Source of the DNA: JAUYIV01 sp035464675
GTDB taxonomy: Bacteria > Actinomycetota > Acidimicrobiia > Spongiisociales > UBA11373
Assembly: GCA_035464675.1 (NCBI GenBank)
Contig: DATHSA010000081.1
Span: 44,350-108,349 of the forward strand
Direction of reading: 5' to 3'
DNA length: 64,000 nucleotides
Under the pieces are notes generated by a model that was not told the DNA's origin, searched no databases, and saw nothing but the letters and a program-made list of their open reading frames with translations. How positions within the stretch are numbered: the first letter of the stretch is position 1; every line of letters starts with the position of its first letter. Positions 1-9,037 of the stretch are shown here, piece by piece. Made by a program: the position numbers and the translations under genes.

Positions 1-2
1 CA

Positions 3-650
3 CCCCATGCAGTCACCCTGGTCGACCCCGAGGACGGCCTCGGCTCCTTCGAGCCGGCCGATTCCGGCCGTGTGGCGCTCGTGGCCCAGACGACGCTCGG
101 ACTCTTCGAATGGGAGAAGGTGCTGGAGGATGCAGGGGCGCGCTTCCCCGATCTGTGGACGGCCCGTCGGAGCGACCTCTGCTACGCCACCACGAACCGC
201 CAGGAGGCGGTTCAGGAACTGGCGCGGAGATCCGACCTCGTACTGGTCGTCGGCTCCGAGAACTCGTCGAACACGAGGGCTCTGGTGCGCGTCGCCCGCT
301 CGGAGGGTGTGGCCGCCCATCGGGTGGACGGGCCGGAGTCCATCGACCCGGCGTGGCTGGAAGATGCCTCCGTCGTGGGTGTCACCGCCGGGGCGTCGGC
401 CCCCGATCGCTCGGTGCGCGAGGTGATCGCCGCAGTCGGTGCGAAGCAGGGCGTGGAACCGGTTCGCGTCACCGAGGAGGGTGAGTACTTCCCGCCCCCG
501 CCTCAGTTGCGGGCCTTCCTCAAGGCGCTGCAGGGCGCGGTCGAGGCAGGGGTGACCGCGCGGATGCCCGGCCGACCGGGCCTCCTCGATCAGGACCGGT
601 CATGGGGCGCCACCGAGGCCCTGGAGATGCTGTCGGGCGTTCCGGTCTGA
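3..650 (+). CDS. ispH: 4-hydroxy-3-methylbut-2-enyl diphosphate reductase, C-terminal part
   Basis: IspH reduces HMBPP to IPP and DMAPP in the last step of the MEP isoprenoid pathway, using a [4Fe-4S] cluster in the cytoplasm. The frame is open from the window edge, so the N-terminal part, with the first cluster cysteines and the catalytic His/Glu region, is missing. Visible family blocks are VALVAQTTL, CYATTNRQEAV (third cluster cysteine), GSENSSNT (substrate-binding Ser/Asn) and TAGASAPD. It ends one base before the stop codon of the convergent cmk gene. The start lies upstream of the window; the GTG at 72 codes an internal Val. Confidence 0.93.
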   Translation, partial: PHAVTLVDPEDGLGSFEPADSGRVALVAQTTLGLFEWEKVLEDAGARFPDLWTARRSDLCYATTNRQEAVQELARRSDLVLVVGSENSSNTRALVRVARSEGVAAHRVDGPESIDPAWLEDASVVGVTAGASAPDRSVREVIAAVGAKQGVEPVRVTEEGEYFPPPPQLRAFLKALQGAVEAGVTARMPGRPGLLDQDRSWGATEALEMLSGVPV

Positions 651-651
651 C

Positions 652-1296
652 TCAGACCGTCTCCACGAGGTCGAGGATCCGGCCAACCACATCTGCGATC
701 GTGAGGTCGGATGTGTCGATGGTCACGGCATCGTCGGCGGCTCTCAGCGGGGATGCCGCTCGCGACGTGTCGGCTTCGTCGCGGCGAGCGATCTGCTCGA
801 GGATGCCTTCGACCGTGTGGCCCTCTGCTTCCGGGTCGGCGGCTCGCCGGCGGGCTCGCACGTCGGGATCCGCCGTCAGGAACACCTTGACCGGTGCGTC
901 GGGGAAGACCACCGTCCCGATATCCCTGCCTTCCACGACCGCTTCGCCTCCATGGCGGGCCACCCACAGCCGCTGGAGCTCGACCACGGCCCGCCTCACC
1001 CGGGCATGCGCGGCCACGACACTCACGGCCGCCGTGACCGCAGGCGACCTGAGGTCCAGGGAGACGTCGGCGCCGTTCAGCAGGAGCCGGCCCTCCTGGA
1101 AGTCGATCTCGATCCCGTGCAACGCGTCGAGCACGTCTCCGGCGTCGGCGGGATCCCCGCCGGCTCGGAGCGTGACCAACGTCGCCAACCTGTAGTAGGC
1201 ACCCGTGTCGAGGTACGGGATACCCAGCGCGGCGGCGACCGCGCGCGACACCGTGCTCTTACCGACCCCACTGGGGCCATCTATCGCGACGACCAC
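652..1296 (-). CDS. cmk: cytidylate kinase
   Basis: Cytoplasmic CMP/dCMP kinase that makes CDP/dCDP from ATP. The 214-residue product has the P-loop GPSGVGKS at residues 7-14, the substrate block DTGAYYR at 30-36 and the VEGRDIGTVVFPDA block, and its length suits the bacterial family. I place the start at the GTG at 1296 because the protein begins VVVAIDGPSG there, as in homologues; the frame stays open far upstream, but that part is a shadow of aroA. It overlaps the end of aroA by 16 bp and follows the actinobacterial order rluB-(aroA)-cmk. It ends head to head with ispH. Confidence 0.93.
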   Translation of the reverse strand: MVVAIDGPSGVGKSTVSRAVAAALGIPYLDTGAYYRLATLVTLRAGGDPADAGDVLDALHGIEIDFQEGRLLLNGADVSLDLRSPAVTAAVSVVAAHARVRRAVVELQRLWVARHGGEAVVEGRDIGTVVFPDAPVKVFLTADPDVRARRRAADPEAEGHTVEGILEQIARRDEADTSRAASPLRAADDAVTIDTSDLTIADVVGRILDLVETV

Positions 1297-2543
1297 ATGG
1301 CCTCCAACACTGCGGCGAAGCCGGGCCACGATACGCGGACGGCGTCGAACCCATCGATCTCGACCTCTGCCCCGGCGGACGCGGCCACGGCGGCGGCCAT
1401 CGCGATGCGGTGGTCTCCCCGGGCGTCGACGGCTCCACCGCGGAGGCGCCCGCCGTCGATGGTGAACCCGTCCTCCCATTCCTCGGCTGTGCCGTCCAGG
1501 GCGCGGATCATGGCGACGGTGGCGCTGACCCGGTCGGACTCCTTCGTTCTGAGCTCGCCGGCGTCGCGGACGATCGTGGGGCCGTGGGCGTGGGCGGCGG
1601 CGATCGCCAGCACGGGGAGTTCGTCGAGGGAACGCGTCGAGGAGACTCCTGTGACCTCGATCCCCCTGAGCGCGGCGCCGCCGACGGTCACATCTCCCAC
1701 CGGATCGCCGAGGATCTCTCCTGTGACCACGGCGGTCACATCGGCCCCCATGGCTCCGAGCGCCTCGAGAATCCCGGTACGGCCCGGGTTCAGCGACACC
1801 CCGGGGGTCTCGACGCGGGCACCGGGGACGATCGCCGCCGCCACCCACAGGAACGCGGCCGCCGAGGGGTCTCCGGGGAGTGCCAGTTCGAGGGCCGGCA
1901 CCGGTCCCGGACGGATCTCGAACCGGCCGTCGGGAAGCGCCGTGCCAAGGCCGAGATGCGCGAGCCAGCGCTCCGTGTGATCCCGGTAGCCCGGCGGCGA
2001 GTCCAGGGTCGTCACCCCCTCCGCCTGGATCGCCGCGAGGACAGAGGCGGTCCTCACCTGGGCACTCGGGATCGGGATCTCGAGGGCCGTGCCGATCAGC
2101 GGGCCCCCGATCACCGAGATCGGGGGCGTGCCGGACGGAGACACCTCGACCGTGGCGCCGAGTTCTCGCAGCGGCTCGACGAGGCGCTGCATCGGGCGAA
2201 CCATCAGTGAGGCATCTCCTGTGATCGTCGTGGTGAACTCCTGCCCCGCGACCGCGCCGGCGAGCAGGCGCATCGTCGTCGCCGAATTGGCCGTGTCGAT
2301 CGCAGCGACCGGCGGCCTCCATCGATCGACGCCCGGCGACCTCACCGCCTCCCCATCGATGTCGACGCCCACGGCACGCAGGGCCGAGCGCGTCGCAGAG
2401 ACATCCCTTCCCCGCCCGAGGCCGGAGATCCGGGAGGTTCCGGAGGCCATTGCCGCCAGGAAGAGGGCTCGGTGGGACAGGGACTTGTCGCCGGGTGCCT
2501 CCACCCTTGCCGCGAAGGGCTCGCCGGGACCGATGAACTTCAC
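1281..2543 (-). CDS. aroA: 3-phosphoshikimate 1-carboxyvinyltransferase (EPSP synthase)
   Basis: Joins PEP to shikimate-3-phosphate in the shikimate pathway for aromatic amino acids. The 420-residue protein has the N-terminal GDKSLSHRA block (Lys20, Ser21, Arg25) and the C-terminal LRTKESDR and GDHRIAMA blocks. The start is the GTG at 2543, which overlaps the rluB stop as GTGA; the Met 21 codons upstream lies inside rluB. The PEP-site loop reads NSATTMRLL. The position equivalent to Gly96 of the E. coli enzyme is therefore Ala, a state known from glyphosate-insensitive class II enzymes. Function as AroA is secure; herbicide tolerance is inference. Confidence 0.95.
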   Translation of the reverse strand: MKFIGPGEPFAARVEAPGDKSLSHRALFLAAMASGTSRISGLGRGRDVSATRSALRAVGVDIDGEAVRSPGVDRWRPPVAAIDTANSATTMRLLAGAVAGQEFTTTITGDASLMVRPMQRLVEPLRELGATVEVSPSGTPPISVIGGPLIGTALEIPIPSAQVRTASVLAAIQAEGVTTLDSPPGYRDHTERWLAHLGLGTALPDGRFEIRPGPVPALELALPGDPSAAAFLWVAAAIVPGARVETPGVSLNPGRTGILEALGAMGADVTAVVTGEILGDPVGDVTVGGAALRGIEVTGVSSTRSLDELPVLAIAAAHAHGPTIVRDAGELRTKESDRVSATVAMIRALDGTAEEWEDGFTIDGGRLRGGAVDARGDHRIAMAAAVAASAGAEVEIDGFDAVRVSWPGFAAVLEAMWSSR

Positions 2544-3262
2544 GAGCCCTCCATCCCGGCCGCGCGGTACAGCGAGCGAACCTCCTCGGTCGAGAGTGGC
2601 CGCCACTCTCCCGGCTTCAGAGAGGTGTCGCGTACCGGCCCGATGGCGGTTCTGACGAGGGCGAGCACCCGGTGACCCACCGCGTCGAACATACGGCGCA
2701 CCTCCCGGTTGCGCCCCTCCCCCATCACCACCTCGACGAGTGTCTCGCCACCGAATCGGTCCACGACGCGGGCCGACACGGCCGCCGCCGGCCCGTCGTC
2801 GAGGTCCACTCCCGTGGTGAGGGCGTCGAGGGCCGCCCGTCCCGGATCTCCGGCTACACGCGCCAGGTAGGTCTTGGTCACGCCGTGGCTCGGGTGGGTC
2901 ACCACGGCGGTCAGATCGCCGTCGTTGGTGACGATGAGGAGGCCCTCGGAGTCGGCATCGAGTCGTCCCACCGGATACACCCTGGTATCGGCCGGCACCA
3001 GGTCCACGACCGTCCTCCGACCATGAGGGTCGTCGGCGGTGCTCACGACGCCGACGGGTTTGTTGAGGAGGTAGTGGACGAGGTCCGGCCGGATGGGAAG
3101 TGGCACCTCATCGACGAGCACCCGTGCGGTGGAAGGATCGACCTTCTGCCCGAGATGAGCCGGCTCACCGTCGACGGTCACCCTTCCGTCCCGGATCATG
3201 TCCTCTGCCGTGCGACGCGACGCGATGCCGGTGTGGGCGATCAGCTTCTGGAGTCGTTCGAT
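2540..3262 (-). CDS. rluB: 23S rRNA pseudouridine synthase, RluB/RsuA family
   Basis: Isomerises a uridine in 23S rRNA to pseudouridine. An N-terminal S4 RNA-binding domain (ERLQKLIAHTGIASRR) is followed by the catalytic block with the essential Asp in VGRLDADSEGLLI, then GEGRNREVRRM. No ATG, GTG or TTG fits the family start: the frame runs upstream through scpB as a shadow, and the next Met is inside the S4 domain. The best start is ATC at 3262, four bases after GGAGG in the reading direction, which gives 240 residues. The first codons overlap scpB by 22 bp. A CTG seven codons in is the alternative. The family call is firm, the start less so. Confidence 0.87.
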   Translation of the reverse strand: MERLQKLIAHTGIASRRTAEDMIRDGRVTVDGEPAHLGQKVDPSTARVLVDEVPLPIRPDLVHYLLNKPVGVVSTADDPHGRRTVVDLVPADTRVYPVGRLDADSEGLLIVTNDGDLTAVVTHPSHGVTKTYLARVAGDPGRAALDALTTGVDLDDGPAAAVSARVVDRFGGETLVEVVMGEGRNREVRRMFDAVGHRVLALVRTAIGPVRDTSLKPGEWRPLSTEEVRSLYRAAGMEGS

Positions 3263-3819
3263 GGGTCCTCCGGACGGAACGGCCGCTCGAGCGCCTCGAC
3301 GACGTCGGGTGGGGGAACGTGGTCGGCAAGAGGCGGAAGGTCGGAAAGCGCGTTGAGTCCCATCTTCTCCAGGAACAGCTCCGTGGTTCCGTAGAGGAAC
3401 GCCTGTCCCGAACCCGGCGCCGTGCCCACCACCTCGATCAGGCCGCGGCGCTCGAGGGTCCGGAGGGCCTGTTCGGAGTCGACGCCCCTGATGTCGCCCA
3501 CCTGCCCCCTGGACACCGGCTGGCGATAGGCGACGACCGCCAGCGACTCCAGCGCGGCGCGTGACACCCGGGTCGCGGTCGGCGAGGCCGCAAAGCGCTC
3601 CAGGTAGGGCCGCAGGTCGGGGCGGGTGTAGAGGCGCCACCCACCCCCCGACTCGCGCAGTACGAGACCACTGCCGGATTCCGAGAGCCGGTCGGCCAGC
3701 CTGGTGAGGGCCTGCTCGATCTCACTGGGCGGGAGCTCCAGCACCTCGGACAGTTCGGCCGCGGGCACCGGTGACTCGGCGACGAAGAGAATCGCCTCCA
3801 GTGCGGCGTTCGCATCCAT
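3241..3819 (-). CDS. scpB: segregation and condensation protein B
   Basis: Winged-helix partner of ScpA in the SMC-ScpAB complex that organises and segregates the chromosome. The 192-residue protein begins MDANAALEAILFVAESP and has the family blocks VSRAALESLAVVAYRQPVSR and TLERRGLIEVVG. The ATG at 3819 forms a TGATG overlap with the scpA stop, so the pair is probably translationally coupled; in-frame codons further upstream belong to the scpA shadow. The scpA-scpB-rluB order is the usual one in Actinomycetota and Firmicutes. The last 15 residues are unconserved and overlap the start of rluB. Confidence 0.95.
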   Translation of the reverse strand: MDANAALEAILFVAESPVPAAELSEVLELPPSEIEQALTRLADRLSESGSGLVLRESGGGWRLYTRPDLRPYLERFAASPTATRVSRAALESLAVVAYRQPVSRGQVGDIRGVDSEQALRTLERRGLIEVVGTAPGSGQAFLYGTTELFLEKMGLNALSDLPPLADHVPPPDVVEALERPFRPEDPSNDSRS

Positions 3820-4595
3820 CAGCCGGCCTCCCGGGGACGGTCCCACTCCGACACGAGGTCTCCTCCGGCCCCGTCCATGCGGCGCAGTGTGATCCGGGCA
3901 GACGGCTCCGACTGGCGCGCCTGGACGAGCCCCCACCGGGCCAACTCCAGTACGGCGAGGAAATAGGCCACCACCTCCACCGGCCGCCCGAGATGGGCGG
4001 TGACGCGCTCGAAATCGGTTTCGATCTCGGTGTCGAGCCTACGCCTGAGATCGGTCATGGCCTCGGTGACGGAGGGCAGGTCGAGGTCCAGGTGGTCGAG
4101 GTCGGGCTCCGCCACGGGGCGAGCCAGGACCCGTTGTGCCAGGTCGGAGAACTCGGCGACGCCGAGACTCAGGCGCACCTCGGAGGGCGGAGGGTCGATC
4201 GTGTCGTCCAGACCGGCGTATCGGGGAACCAGGAGCTCCGTCGATTCGAGGCGATGCGCCAGGACGGCGGCGACGTCCTTGAAGGTGAGGTTGGCGAGAA
4301 GCCGCGAGAGGAGGCGGTCGCGTTCCTCGGCGAGGAGGAGGTCTTCGTCGAGGTCGACCTCGGTGTCGCCAGGCAGGAGACTGCGCGCCTTCAGCTGGAC
4401 GAGGGTCGCCGCGATCACCAGGAATTCCGACGTCACTTCGAGATCAAGGGTCTTCATCACCTCGACGTGGGCGAGGTACTCGGCAACCAGGTCGGAGAGG
4501 CTGAGATCGGTCACCTCGAGGCGGTGGGAGGTGATCAGCTGCAACAGCAGGTCGAGGGGACCCTCGTAGATGGGGGTGCGCACTTCGAACGTCAT
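3819..4595 (-). CDS. scpA: segregation and condensation protein A
   Basis: Kleisin subunit that bridges the two SMC heads in the condensin complex. The 258-residue protein starts MTFEVRTPIYEGPLDLLLQL, the canonical ScpA N-terminus with the YEGPLDLLL block, followed by EFLVIAATLVQLKARSLLP. The C-terminal winged helix (RPVEVVAYFLAVLELARWG) precedes a short tail. It is the first gene of scpA-scpB-rluB-aroA-cmk, all overlapping. The 94 bp upstream separate it from the HD-domain gene and could hold a promoter, although I see no clear -10/-35 pair there. Confidence 0.95.
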   Translation of the reverse strand: MTFEVRTPIYEGPLDLLLQLITSHRLEVTDLSLSDLVAEYLAHVEVMKTLDLEVTSEFLVIAATLVQLKARSLLPGDTEVDLDEDLLLAEERDRLLSRLLANLTFKDVAAVLAHRLESTELLVPRYAGLDDTIDPPPSEVRLSLGVAEFSDLAQRVLARPVAEPDLDHLDLDLPSVTEAMTDLRRRLDTEIETDFERVTAHLGRPVEVVAYFLAVLELARWGLVQARQSEPSARITLRRMDGAGGDLVSEWDRPREAG

Positions 4596-4689
4596 CGGGA
4601 TGATGGTATTCGGCCCGGCCGCTCACCACGTGGTTCTCCGAAACCGTCTCCTGGTGCCCGCGGCACCCCTCCCACCGCCGTCTGCCCGG

Positions 4690-5175
4690 TCACTCGTCGT
4701 CGGCGCGAACCAGTGCGTCCCAATCGGCAGCGGCCACTCCCCGGGGCTTCTGGCCGTGATGATGGCGGGCGAAGGCCACCACCAGCGGCTCGGCTCCGAC
4801 CGACTCCAACTCGGCGGCCCCGGCCTCGCCGTGTTCGATGTATGCAGCGAACCTGCCCCGGAGCGGCAGTCGGAGCGTCGCGACGACCGATGCCACCGAG
4901 CGGCCGATGACCCCGAGCCGGGCATGCCGCTTGCCGATGTCATGGAGCAGGGCTGCCCTGACCAGTTCGGGGCGATCCGTAGCCAGCTCTGCGACATGCC
5001 GCGCCGAGGTGACCGCGTGGGCCTGATCTGCCACCGGCTGAGACCAGAAGAGCCGGGCAAGGTCCTCTGACAGCACGGTGGCGATCCAGAGCTGGTCCCC
5101 CGGTGGCGGGCGGCGCGATCTCAGGGTTCCGAAGAATCTCCGGATGAGGTGGGCCGGTCGGCCCGGAGCGCTCAT
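4690..5175 (-). CDS. HD-domain phosphohydrolase-like protein
   Basis: Predicted metal-dependent phosphohydrolase of the HD superfamily, 161 residues. The visible metal-site signature is a His near residue 60 (SARHVAEL), His78-Asp79 in LLHDIGKRHAR, a later His in YIEHGEAGAAEL, and ARHHHG near the C-terminus. The substrate cannot be read from the sequence; family members act on nucleotides or phosphodiesters. The ATG at 5175 overlaps the stop of the site-2 protease gene by 4 bp (ATGA), so the two are probably cotranscribed. There is no membrane segment. Confidence 0.8.
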   Translation of the reverse strand: MSAPGRPAHLIRRFFGTLRSRRPPPGDQLWIATVLSEDLARLFWSQPVADQAHAVTSARHVAELATDRPELVRAALLHDIGKRHARLGVIGRSVASVVATLRLPLRGRFAAYIEHGEAGAAELESVGAEPLVVAFARHHHGQKPRGVAAADWDALVRADDE

Positions 5176-5813
5176 ATGGCGACCCTGACGACCCAGCCGA
5201 TCACGTCTCCGAGGAAGGACAGGGAGTCCTCGAACACGAACAACAGGACGATCAGGATGATGAAGCCGTATTGCGATATCTGGGCGAATATCCGTCGTCC
5301 CTCGGGTCCGAGGACAAGGGGCACGAGGCGGCTCCCATCGAGGGGCGGGATGGGGAGCATGTTGAACACGGCAAGGGCGGCGTTGACGACCAGGACGCCG
5401 ATGAGCACGTCGGTCAGGAGCCCGTCGGCCGTCCTGAACACCTGCCCCTCGACCTCGATGAACGGTCCGAACCGCCCCACCGCGAACGCGATCAGCAGGT
5501 TCGTGGCGGGTCCGGCCAGAGCAGTGATCGCCATGCCGCCGACGGGCCGGTCGAAGTGGTGTGGCTGCACCGGCACCGGCTTCGCCCAGCCGAACACGTT
5601 CTGGCGGGCAAGCGCGAGCATCGCGGGAAGGAGGATGGAGCCGAAGGGGTCGATGTGCTTGACGGGGTTGAGGGTCAGCCTCCCGCGGTCACGTGCCGTG
5701 GGGTCGCCGAGCCGATAGGCGACGTACCCGTGCGCCACCTCGTGGAGGATCACCGACGGAATGAGGATCGCGATGAAGAGGAGCGCGTCGATGAGGGCGT
5801 TGTCGTGGATCAA
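5172..5813 (-). CDS. site-2 protease family (M50) intramembrane metalloprotease
   Basis: Multi-pass membrane zinc protease of the M50 rhomboid-independent S2P family, 213 residues. The first hydrophobic segment carries HEVAH at residues 24-28 (two His ligands and catalytic Glu), and a later segment has NMLPIPPLDGSR with the third ligand Asp. At least four hydrophobic segments are visible. It lacks the PDZ domain and extension of RseP, so it belongs to the short group of unknown substrate. The start is TTG at 5813, preceded by GGGAG at a good distance; that SD-like sequence lies inside the heptamer repeat at 5815-5918. It is coupled to the HD-domain gene by a 4-bp overlap. Confidence 0.88.
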   Translation of the reverse strand: MIHDNALIDALLFIAILIPSVILHEVAHGYVAYRLGDPTARDRGRLTLNPVKHIDPFGSILLPAMLALARQNVFGWAKPVPVQPHHFDRPVGGMAITALAGPATNLLIAFAVGRFGPFIEVEGQVFRTADGLLTDVLIGVLVVNAALAVFNMLPIPPLDGSRLVPLVLGPEGRRIFAQISQYGFIILIVLLFVFEDSLSFLGDVIGWVVRVAI

Positions 5814-5814
5814 G

Positions 5815-5918
5815 CCCGTCTCCCGTCGCCGGTCTCCCGTCTCCCGTCAACGGTGCCGGAGATGGCTGGCGGCGGTCCTGCGGGCGACGGGCGACGGGCG
5901 ACGGGCGACCGGGCCGGG
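5815..5918. repeat. intergenic heptamer palindrome, copy A
   Basis: The left part (about 5815-5850) is a tandem run of 7-nt units CCCGTCT, CCCGTCG, CCGGTCT, CCCGTCT, CCCGTCA. The right part (5881-5913) is the reverse-complement type, ACGGGCG repeated. The two arms can pair around a spacer of about 30 nt. It lies just after the stop of the DksA-like gene and directly before the start of the site-2 protease gene. Confidence 0.8.
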
Positions 5919-5931
5919 ATCAAGTGAGGCC

Positions 5932-6279
5932 TCAGAGTGCTTTCGCGGCCTTGCAGTCCACGCAGTGGATCGAAGATGGGCGGAACTCCAGCCGGGCACT
6001 GCCGATGTCCTTCCCGCAGTTGGCGCAGGTTCCGTAGGTTCCGTCCTCGATGCGCGCCAGCGCCTGGTCGATCTCGTCGAGGGAACGCTTGAGGCTCTCG
6101 ACGAGGCCGAGAACCTCAGTGCGTTCCGCCGTTGCTGCGGCCGCATCCGCGAAGCCCTCGCCGAAGTCCAGGTCGTCACGCAGCTCACCGGACTCGCCCG
6201 CGCCGAGTTCCGAGAGCTGGTGAACGACCTGCTCCCTCTCTTCGCGAAGTCGAGTCTCGATGGCGTCGTAGGCGCCCAT
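5932..6279 (-). CDS. TraR/DksA C4-type zinc-finger protein
   Basis: Small DksA-like protein of 115 residues. An N-terminal helical region rich in Glu/Arg/Leu (probable coiled coil, residues 1-75) is followed by a C4 zinc finger, CANCGKDIGSARLEF, then CVDC, with CxxC-x17-CxxC spacing. DksA relatives bind the RNA polymerase secondary channel; actinobacterial members of this short type are less well characterised. The ATG at 6279 lies 9 bp after the xerD stop, so it is probably the last gene of pyrG-xerD-dksA-like. It is followed by heptamer repeat copy A. Confidence 0.88.
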   Translation of the reverse strand: MGAYDAIETRLREEREQVVHQLSELGAGESGELRDDLDFGEGFADAAAATAERTEVLGLVESLKRSLDEIDQALARIEDGTYGTCANCGKDIGSARLEFRPSSIHCVDCKAAKAL

Positions 6280-6288
6280 GGATACCTC

Positions 6289-7178
6289 TCAGCTGCGGGG
6301 ATGCGACGTCGCGTAGACCTCGAGGAGGTGACGCGGTGACACCCGGGTGTAGATCTGGGTTGTCGAGATGCTAGCGTGCCCCAGGATCTCCTGGACGGTG
6401 CGGAGATCCGCTCCCCCTTCCACCATATGGGTGGCCGCACTGTGTCGCAACACGTGGGGTGACACGGCGTCGGGTCTCAAACCGGCCCTGGCGGCGTGTG
6501 ATCGCACCAGGTTCCACACTGCCTGACGGCTCAGCCGCGTGCCCCGGAGGCTGAGGAACAGGGCCGCACCCGAACCTGCCTTTCGCACCCGGGCACGGTC
6601 GGGCAGCCAGTCCGCGATCGCGTGCCGCGCGGCCCTCCCGACCGGCACCAACCGCTGCTTGTCGCCCTTCCCGGTGACGAGTGCCGTGCCCTCGTCCAGA
6701 TCGAGATCCAGTTCGTCGAGCGCGACGGTCTCGGCCACCCGCGCGCCGGTGGCGTACATGAACTCCAGCACCGCGCGATCCCGTCTCCCCGCCGGTGTCG
6801 CGGGATCCGGGGCATCGAGAAGCCGGGTCATCTCGTCGACGGTCAGCGCCTTCGGCAGTGAGCGTGGCCGTTTCGGCGAGTCGAGGAGCAGGGTCGGGTC
6901 GGTCTCCGACATGCCTTCCGCGACGAGGAAGCGATGGAATCCCCTGATCGCAGCCACCCTGCGGGCGATCGTGGTGGGTGCCAGACCGGCCTGCTGGAGT
7001 TGGAGCACGAAGCCGGACGCCAGCTCGGCAGACGGCTCGCGTCCATCGAGGAACTCCGAATAGCGCTCGAGGTCTCTGCGGTAGGCGGCGATGGTCGCCG
7101 GGGCCAGTCCCCGCTCGGACGCCAGCGAGCCGAGGAACTCGGCGATCTGGTCGCCCTGCGACGCCCCGGTGAGGGGCA

Positions 7179-7179
<1 letters not shown>
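6289..7179 (-). CDS. xerD: tyrosine recombinase XerD-type
   Basis: Site-specific recombinase for chromosome dimer resolution, 296 residues. The N-terminal SAM-like core-binding domain (to about residue 100) is followed by the catalytic domain with all expected residues: Arg147 (YATGAR), Lys171 (TGKGDK), His242 and Arg245 (HVLRHS), His268 (LGHAS) and Tyr277 (TQIYTRV). The ATG at 7179 makes a TGATG overlap with the pyrG stop. The pyrG-xerD neighbourhood matches Rv1699-Rv1701, so this is the housekeeping recombinase and not an island integrase. Confidence 0.93.
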
Positions 7180-8828
<1,649 letters not shown>

Positions 8829-9008
8829 GTCCCTCGGGAGTTTGACTGTAGCACCGGGCCCCCTCGCCTCATGTGTTCACCCTATATGCCCGGGCGAAAC
8901 AGACGCTGTGGAGTGAGTGGTTCGATTGGTCCTCAGATGTCCGACCGATCCGACCCACGTGGGCCCTCCTCCACGAAGCGGGGCCCCAACGCCGCCGTGG
9001 CCGTGATG

Positions 9009-9030
9009 CCCGGGCCGAATTCGGCCCGGG
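9009..9030. terminator. perfect 22-bp palindrome after recN
   Basis: Two 11-nt arms (CCCGGGCCGAA and its complement) with no spacer lie 8 bp after the recN stop codon. The arms can form a strong GC stem, but no T-run follows in either direction, so a classical intrinsic terminator is uncertain. The remaining DNA of the 8829-9037 gap holds no gene that I can see. Confidence 0.45.
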
Positions 9031-9037
9031 AGCGAGG

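Noticed and set aside
652..2322. A 556-codon minus-strand frame covering cmk and half of aroA
   Set aside because: Only its last 214 codons are Cmk; the rest is a shadow of aroA with Arg/Gly/His-rich composition.
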